Positions 59,061 to 64,000 of a stretch of DNA of 64,000 bases are shown piece by piece. Position 1 is the stretch's first letter; every line of letters starts with the position of its first letter. Source of the stretch: Thalassobaculum sp. OXR-137. Lineage in GTDB: Bacteria > Pseudomonadota > Alphaproteobacteria > Thalassobaculales > Thalassobaculaceae. The notes below the pieces were generated by a model. The model ran no database searches and was not told the origin of the DNA. It saw only the letters and a list, made by a program, of their open reading frames with translations. The stretch is taken from positions 4,820,001 through 4,884,000 of the forward strand of contig NZ_CP139715.1 in NCBI RefSeq assembly GCF_034377285.1, given 5' to 3'. The translations under genes were made by a program, and so were the position numbers.

Positions 59061-61124
59061 TCAATCGTAGTCCGGCGTTCCCAGGTCCACCTCCACGTCG
59101 ATCCGTCCCGCTCCGCCGCGGGCGAACTCCGGCCTTGGCTGCGGGAAGTTGCCGCGATCGGCCTTCTCGGCATATTTCTGCAGCCAGTTCCGGTCGCCCA
59201 CCCCGCCCTTCCGCTTGTCCCGGGCGATCTCGTCGGCGGCGAGCCGGGCGATGCGCGGCGCCGCCACGCTGGTCCCGGACTGCCGGACCAGGTAGCCGCT
59301 CTTCGATCCGGCGCTGAGGACGCCCCGCAGCACCGGAGAATGGTCGCCGAGCGCCGCCGCATCCGGCCCCTTCCGGCTCGGCACCGGTCCGGAGGCGGAA
59401 TAGTCGGAGATCAGGCTGTTGCTGCGGGTATAACTGGCGATGACCAGCGGCGCCTCACCCGTCGCGAGACCGTTCAGGGTCCCGGCCCGGCGGATCGGAC
59501 AGTGGGTCCCCGGCGGATCCACCGGCAGCGGTGCACCGTAGGCGTCGAATTTCTGATAGTCAGGATTGTTGAAATGCGCCTGCCGGCCGCGGGGCGGAAA
59601 GCCCGGCAGGGAGTCGTCGCGGCGGACCCACACTTCCACCGCCGCCCCGTCCTGCGGCGCCGCCGCAGCCGCTTCGTCTGCGCCGAAGCGCTTGCGCCAG
59701 ATCTCCACCCGCCAGTCGCCCATCGGCGCCAGTCCGGCACCGCCGTGGACGCTGTAGGTGCGGTTGACCGACAGGACGATCGACGCCCGGTTCACCGTCC
59801 GGTTGGCCGCCGCATAGGACAGGCGGGCGATCTCCCGTCCGTCGCGGTCCAGCAGGCGGTAGATCCGGTCGGAGCCCGCGGTGATCGTCGCGGACGCCCC
59901 ACCCCCGGGGGCCGTGACGGTCACGCTGACCGGGTTCCAGCCCGTGTGATCGACCGTCGGCAGCCACATCTCCACATGGCTGTCCGTCCGGTCGTCCGGC
60001 AGGATCCTCAGGTCGAGGGTCGCGGTCCCGGTCTCGCCGATCTCGGCCAGGGCATGGGTCCGGGACAGGTTGGTGTTTCCGGCGGGCAGCACCATCCGGC
60101 GGATCGGGCCGTCGCCCCGGTCGACCGCCCGCTGGATGAGACTTGGGATCAAGCCGGAGCCGTCATGCGGTCCGCTCAGCGTGCCGTAGCTGAAGTTGAA
60201 CACCATCGGCGCCACCGAGCCGTCGGGCAGCCGGAACCGCCGACCCTCCCGTTCCAGCCTGTGCAGCGCCAGCAGCAGGCTCGGATACAGATTGGCGCCC
60301 GAGGTGTCGGCGGTGACCCGCCAGGGCAGCGACGCGCAGAGGATCGGCCTGTGCGCCGGTGCCTTGTCCATCGGATAGCCTGCCGCCAGGGCCGCCACGT
60401 GAGTGCCGTGGGACTGCCGCAGCGCCAGGGGCGAGAAGCCGCCGCCGGCAAGGTCGATGGCTCCCGCCGCAACGTACAGGGCGTCCTCGTCGGTCAGGCC
60501 GAAGGCCGTGTACTCCTTAAGCAGCTTGTCGATCGCCCACTTGTCCAGCGAGCGGCCATGCACCTCTCGCCGCCATCCGCGCCGGTGGCGGTCGTGGAGC
60601 GGCGTCGACATGATGTAGGCGAGATGCACCCGGCTGGACGTTTCGCCGTCCCGGAACAGGGAATTGGCGAAGCCCACCGCATCGTCGATGACGGCGGTCA
60701 CGACCGTGTCGTCGTAACAGTGGACGACCTCATCCGGCAGGGGCACACCGTCCTCAGACGGGTCGAGCCGCAGATGCGTCTCCGGGACGACGCCGCCGAG
60801 ATAGACGCCGGCGGTGCCGAAGGCGTTGCCCCGCCGGTTGGCCGACCGGATCAGCGGCGCACGGGCCAGGAGCGTCACGCTCCGCATCCCCTCGGCAGCC
60901 CGGTCCTCCGCGTCATAGACGTCGGGAACCAGAAGCTGACCGGGGAAGTCGCGCTCGGCCAGCTCCTGGAACGCGTCCAGGCTGAGATCCTCCAGATGGA
61001 AGATCGCCGACCACCAGAGCTCGTCGAGCGGGCCGGGGTAGGTGCTCGGATCCCGGCTCAGCCGGTAATCGGTGACCGGGTCCATCGCGCCCGGATCCCC
61101 GTCGTCTTGCCAATCGACCTGCAT
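59061..61124 (-). CDS. Subtilisin-like (S8) serine protease without signal peptide
   Basis: A 687-residue protein with an intact S8 triad: Asp in TAVIDDAVGF (about residue 150), His in SHGTHVAALAAG (about 243) and Ser in SGTSVAAPRIARLA (about 628). The oxyanion Asn is in VLPAGNTN. Between His and Ser there is a large beta-rich insertion (about residues 350-480). The first 140 residues form an acidic, Asp/Glu/Trp-rich N-terminal region rather than an export signal, so it is cytoplasmic or exported by another route. It follows the PAP2/haloperoxidase-like gene by 39 bases and probably shares its transcript. Confidence 0.92.
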   Translation of the reverse strand: MQVDWQDDGDPGAMDPVTDYRLSRDPSTYPGPLDELWWSAIFHLEDLSLDAFQELAERDFPGQLLVPDVYDAEDRAAEGMRSVTLLARAPLIRSANRRGNAFGTAGVYLGGVVPETHLRLDPSEDGVPLPDEVVHCYDDTVVTAVIDDAVGFANSLFRDGETSSRVHLAYIMSTPLHDRHRRGWRREVHGRSLDKWAIDKLLKEYTAFGLTDEDALYVAAGAIDLAGGGFSPLALRQSHGTHVAALAAGYPMDKAPAHRPILCASLPWRVTADTSGANLYPSLLLALHRLEREGRRFRLPDGSVAPMVFNFSYGTLSGPHDGSGLIPSLIQRAVDRGDGPIRRMVLPAGNTNLSRTHALAEIGETGTATLDLRILPDDRTDSHVEMWLPTVDHTGWNPVSVTVTAPGGGASATITAGSDRIYRLLDRDGREIARLSYAAANRTVNRASIVLSVNRTYSVHGGAGLAPMGDWRVEIWRKRFGADEAAAAAPQDGAAVEVWVRRDDSLPGFPPRGRQAHFNNPDYQKFDAYGAPLPVDPPGTHCPIRRAGTLNGLATGEAPLVIASYTRSNSLISDYSASGPVPSRKGPDAAALGDHSPVLRGVLSAGSKSGYLVRQSGTSVAAPRIARLAADEIARDKRKGGVGDRNWLQKYAEKADRGNFPQPRPEFARGGAGRIDVEVDLGTPDYD

Positions 61125-61163
61125 GGGTGCCTCCTGCAGCCTGGAAGAAAAGAGTCGCCGCCG

Positions 61164-62354
61164 TCAGTCGATCGGCTTTTCCCATTCGGCTAGGGCGCGG
61201 TGGCGCAACCAGCGGAATGCCTCCGATCCGGCTTCGTCGCCCTTCGTTTTCTTCGTGCTGCTGGTCATCCAGTGCCGGCCCTTCTTGCCGGCCGAGGATC
61301 GCTGCTGGTCGTCCTTCGGATCATAGAGGTCGTGCCAATGGAAATCCTCATCGGCCGGGAATAGATGCCCGTCGAAATCGGCCGTGCTCCGCGTCTCGAT
61401 CTTCTTCTCGCCCAGGCTCCAGATGAAATCGGCCAGGGTCAGTCCGAGGATTGCGCCAGCCACGCTGTCGACCGGGAAATGCACGCCGGCAACCGTCCGG
61501 TTGACCGCGATCCGCGAGGCCTGACGCATCAGCATCTCGCCCCAGACCGCTTCCTGCTTGGAATCCGGATGGTGGGTCGAATGGCGCCGCAGCTTCCAGA
61601 TCAGCCGGGCGAGCAGGAACGCCTCGGTGGCGTGTCCGCTGGGCAGCGTCGGATGCGTCGGGGTCGGGATCGCCGGCTGGATCTGCGGCGAGAACTCGAT
61701 GGGGCGCGGCAGGGCCAGTCCGTATTTGATCCGCATATACAGGACGTTGGCGCAGCTGAGCGCGGTGTACAGGAACTCCAGGGTGTGCGGCGTTCGGCCC
61801 GGATCCATATACAGGATCGAGGCATAGAACGGAATCAGGGCCGAGGTCTGAACCAGGATCTCGCGGGCCCGGTCCTGACGCAGGTCGGCATAGGCGATCA
61901 GGTACTTCGTCTGCTCGCGCAGCTGTTCGATGGACGGGGCAGCGATCCGCACCAGCGGCTCGGCCGTCATCCGATGCTTCGGCCCGGGATCGACGGCGGT
62001 GCTCAGGACCTGGGCGACCGGCGTCTCTCCCTCCCGATCGACGGTCACGGCCACGCGCGAGGCGAACTCGAACATGAAGATGCTCGCCCGCACCACCGGC
62101 GAGAAATGCGGCAGACCGCGGACCGGGTCATGCGAGACCCGCGGGTCGTGCTCGAGAAACGGAACGGTCGGCCCGACGATCCCGTCCCGGTTGGTGATCA
62201 GCGCCTCCGACGCCACCGGCGATTCCGGCATGCCGAAGCTGCCGAAACTCCCAAAACTTCCGAAACTCCCGAAGCTGCCAAAGCTCCCGAAACTGCCGAA
62301 GCTGCCGAAACTTCCGAAACTGCCCTCAGGCGATCCGCTCAATCCGTTGGTCAT
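61164..62354 (-). CDS. PAP2/vanadium haloperoxidase-like protein with N-terminal SFG repeats
   Basis: A 396-residue protein. Residues 12-41 are ten perfect Ser-Phe-Gly repeats. The C-terminal half has the PAP2/vanadate-site pattern: KYGLALPRP (KxxxxxxRP), TLPSGHATEAF (PSGH) and RIAVNRTVAGVHFPVD (RxxxxxHxxxD). All phosphate/vanadate ligands are therefore present. It lacks the membrane helices of lipid PAP2 phosphatases, so it is closer to soluble haloperoxidase-type or acid-phosphatase-type members. It lies 26 bases after the regulator gene and 39 before the protease gene, all on one strand. Substrate unknown. Confidence 0.88.
   Translation of the reverse strand: MTNGLSGSPEGSFGSFGSFGSFGSFGSFGSFGSFGSFGSFGMPESPVASEALITNRDGIVGPTVPFLEHDPRVSHDPVRGLPHFSPVVRASIFMFEFASRVAVTVDREGETPVAQVLSTAVDPGPKHRMTAEPLVRIAAPSIEQLREQTKYLIAYADLRQDRAREILVQTSALIPFYASILYMDPGRTPHTLEFLYTALSCANVLYMRIKYGLALPRPIEFSPQIQPAIPTPTHPTLPSGHATEAFLLARLIWKLRRHSTHHPDSKQEAVWGEMLMRQASRIAVNRTVAGVHFPVDSVAGAILGLTLADFIWSLGEKKIETRSTADFDGHLFPADEDFHWHDLYDPKDDQQRSSAGKKGRHWMTSSTKKTKGDEAGSEAFRWLRHRALAEWEKPID
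62232..62321 (-). repeat. Ten 9-bp repeats encoding (Ser-Phe-Gly)10
   Basis: Ten contiguous 9-base units code for SFG at the start of the PAP2-like protein. Ser, Phe and Gly codons all vary between units, while the amino acids stay constant. Confidence 0.95.
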
Positions 62355-62380
62355 GCTGGTCTCTCCCCCGTTTGGAAACC

Positions 62381-64000
62381 TCAGTCCGGTACCCCCGCAC
62401 TCCGAAGCGCGTCGGCGATGCGGCGCCCGATCTCGAAATCGGCGCTCGGCGAACTACCGAGCCAAGTGCCGATGCGCAGGTTGGGCTGCAGCCGGAGCAG
62501 TTCGCGGGCCGTCTTCCGCGCCGCCTCCTCCTGGCCGAGATTGATCTGGGCGACGGCTTTGATCCGCAATGTCGAGGTGTGGGTGCGGTTCAGGCGCAGC
62601 GACATGTCGGCGAGTTCCAGCGCCCGCACATGATCCCCGTTCGACAGATGCGCGCCGGCCGCCAGCGCTAGGAAGAAATACCGGTGGGGGTCCAGCGGCG
62701 CGAGCAGCAGGGCGCGCTCGGTATCACGCACCGCCGCGGCTCCCTTGCCCTCGAAGGAGTACAGGGTGCCCCGCAGCAAGCGCCCGACCGCATCGCTGGG
62801 GTTGATGTCGAGGGCGGTGTTGTAGCGGTCCTCCGCCTCGTCCAGCCGCCTGAGCAGGTTCGTCAGCACGAACCCCTCGCTGGTGAGCGCCAGCGAATTG
62901 TCGGGGTCGATCTCCAGCGCCCGGCCGGAGCAGGTCAACGCCGCCTCCGCGTCCTGGGCCGGGGCGTCCGACCAGCCCTGCTGGACCCGCAGGACGTGCC
63001 ACCGCGCCATCCAGGACAGCGGCGCCGGCTCCTGCGGCCACCGCTCGATCAGGGACGACAGCATGCTGTGGGATTCCTCGAAATCCGGCGGCGACAGGCG
63101 GTGCATCAACCCGACCGCGCCGATGAGCTGGGAATAGGCCGGCAGCGACGTGAACGGCATCGACCGGGCGCGCTGGCTCTCGCGCAGGAAGATCGCCCGG
63201 CGGATCCGGCCGACGATGGTCTGGATCGTGTCCGGCTCGTTGAGCAGCGACGGCAGGGTGGTCTCAACCCGGTCCGCCCAGAGGATCCGCCCGGTTTCCG
63301 ATTCCGCGAATTCCAGGCCGAGCAGTACCCGGTCGGCATCGCCCATCATCGTGCCGGAAATGACGTAGTCGGCGCTCAACGTGCGGCCGATCTCCTCGAG
63401 CGAGGCGTCGCGCGACCGGAAATACGTCGCCGACAGCCGGGAGACGACATAGAGCTCCTGGGATCGGGACAGGGCGTAGATGATCTCCTCGGCAACCACC
63501 TCGCCGACGACTTCCTCGGCGACGCTGCCGCTGCCGGCATCGCGGGCACGCAGCGGGATCACGGCGATGGTCGGCAGCAGATCTTCCGACCAGTGGTGGG
63601 CGGCGACCCGGGGAAACGCTGCAGCCACTGCTGGGGTCGGGGGCGGCAGCGGCGCGACCGTCGGCCCGGAGGACGGGCGGGCCGGGGCCGAGGCCGGCTG
63701 CAGAATGAATCCGCGTTTGGGGATCGTCCGCAGCACCTCGCGGGTGCCGTCGCCGATGGCGCGTCGGATATCGGCGATGCACTGGGTCAGGCTGTCGTCG
63801 GTGACGCTGACATTCGGCCAGACCGCCTCGATCAGCCGGTCGCGCGAGACGAGCTGTCCGAGGTTCTCCACCAGCAGCTGGAGCACGCGGGCCGACTGCG
63901 CCCGCAGGAAGACGTCGGATCCCGTCCGGTCCAGCAACCGGCCCGTCTCCGGGTGGTATTCGAGCAGGCCGAGACGCAGCGGAGATTGACACTGACCGGC
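62381..64000 (-). CDS. Winged-helix (CadC/OmpR-type) and TPR transcriptional regulator, 5' end outside window
   Basis: The frame is open to the right edge with no start codon, so the N-terminus is missing by a few residues. The first about 100 residues visible form an OmpR/CadC-type winged helix (LLEYHPETGRLLDRTG, SARVLQLLVENLGQLVSRDR, TIPKRGFIL). A Pro/Ala linker leads to a TolB/adenylate-cyclase-associated domain (IAVIPLRARD, LSADYVISGTMMG), then TPR repeats to the end (ALEIDPDNSLALTSEGFVLT, YNTALDINPSDAVGRLLRGT). It lacks a membrane helix, so unlike CadC it is soluble. As first gene of the leftward set it probably controls the haloperoxidase-like, protease and small genes. Confidence 0.9.
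   Translation of the reverse strand, partial: AGQCQSPLRLGLLEYHPETGRLLDRTGSDVFLRAQSARVLQLLVENLGQLVSRDRLIEAVWPNVSVTDDSLTQCIADIRRAIGDGTREVLRTIPKRGFILQPASAPARPSSGPTVAPLPPPTPAVAAAFPRVAAHHWSEDLLPTIAVIPLRARDAGSGSVAEEVVGEVVAEEIIYALSRSQELYVVSRLSATYFRSRDASLEEIGRTLSADYVISGTMMGDADRVLLGLEFAESETGRILWADRVETTLPSLLNEPDTIQTIVGRIRRAIFLRESQRARSMPFTSLPAYSQLIGAVGLMHRLSPPDFEESHSMLSSLIERWPQEPAPLSWMARWHVLRVQQGWSDAPAQDAEAALTCSGRALEIDPDNSLALTSEGFVLTNLLRRLDEAEDRYNTALDINPSDAVGRLLRGTLYSFEGKGAAAVRDTERALLLAPLDPHRYFFLALAAGAHLSNGDHVRALELADMSLRLNRTHTSTLRIKAVAQINLGQEEAARKTARELLRLQPNLRIGTWLGSSPSADFEIGRRIADALRSAGVPD

Noticed and set aside
62232-62321. CRISPR-like array
   Set aside because: The 9-bp units are contiguous, without spacers, and encode SFG in frame. 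No spacer-repeat array exists anywhere in the window.

Overview
The window is GC-rich, gene-dense chromosomal DNA that looks like an alphaproteobacterium of the Rhodospirillales type. The reasons are strong G/C third positions, many ATGA/GTGA start-stop overlaps, Liv- and Dpp-type uptake operons, several TetR/IclR/AraC regulators, and a DUF4347/RTX protein. I see no insertion sequence, prophage, tRNA, rRNA or CRISPR array. Genes at both ends run off the window: katG at the left, and a winged-helix/TPR regulator at the right.

Layout. 0-2 kb: 3' part of katG with a clear terminator, and a small unknown gene. 2.3-15.2 kb: a catabolic block with a TetR regulator, a branched-chain-amino-acid-type ABC uptake operon carrying an embedded short-chain dehydrogenase, a DsbA/HCCA-isomerase-like gene coupled to an acyl-CoA ligase, a second TetR, a Baeyer-Villiger monooxygenase and a divergent AraC regulator. 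Similar 23-bp palindromes lie in front of the transporter operon and the monooxygenase, which suggests one regulon. 15.2-27.3 kb: mixed catabolic genes (flavin reductase, inositol-monophosphatase-like enzyme, orphan molybdenum hydroxylase large subunit, IclR with SDR and a 2,4'-dihydroxyacetophenone-dioxygenase-like cupin, PEP-mutase-like lyase, amidase, flavoprotein oxidase, two HIBADH-family reductases).

27.4-33.5 kb holds two divergent units, each preceded by its own cobalamin riboswitch. Leftward is a Rieske oxygenase plus reductase pair of the quaternary-amine type. Rightward is a class I ribonucleotide reductase, nrdAB. NrdAB is a known kind of B12-independent back-up enzyme; the same riboswitch logic suggests the Rieske pair is also an O2-dependent substitute for a corrinoid enzyme.

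33.6-36.9 kb: a TonB siderophore receptor and its AraC regulator with a Fur-like box, next to a strong G-quadruplex motif. 37-45 kb: an unknown protein, three related small secreted six-cysteine proteins, then a TolC / PAS-HlyD fusion / MacB-like ATPase / permease export operon. The PAS sensor fused to a periplasmic adaptor is very unusual, and the six-cysteine proteins are natural candidate cargo. 45-52.4 kb: a TIM-barrel isomerase and GDPD pair, then a Dpp-type peptide transporter operon. 52.5-55 kb: a membrane-fused alpha/beta hydrolase and mtgA.

55-64 kb: a DUF4347/beta-strand-repeat/RTX protein converging with a five-gene leftward set made of a winged-helix/TPR regulator, a PAP2/haloperoxidase-like protein with ten SFG repeats, a subtilisin-like protease and two small related repeat proteins. 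I do not recognise this set as a described system. All functional calls come from reading motifs by eye; no database search was run.
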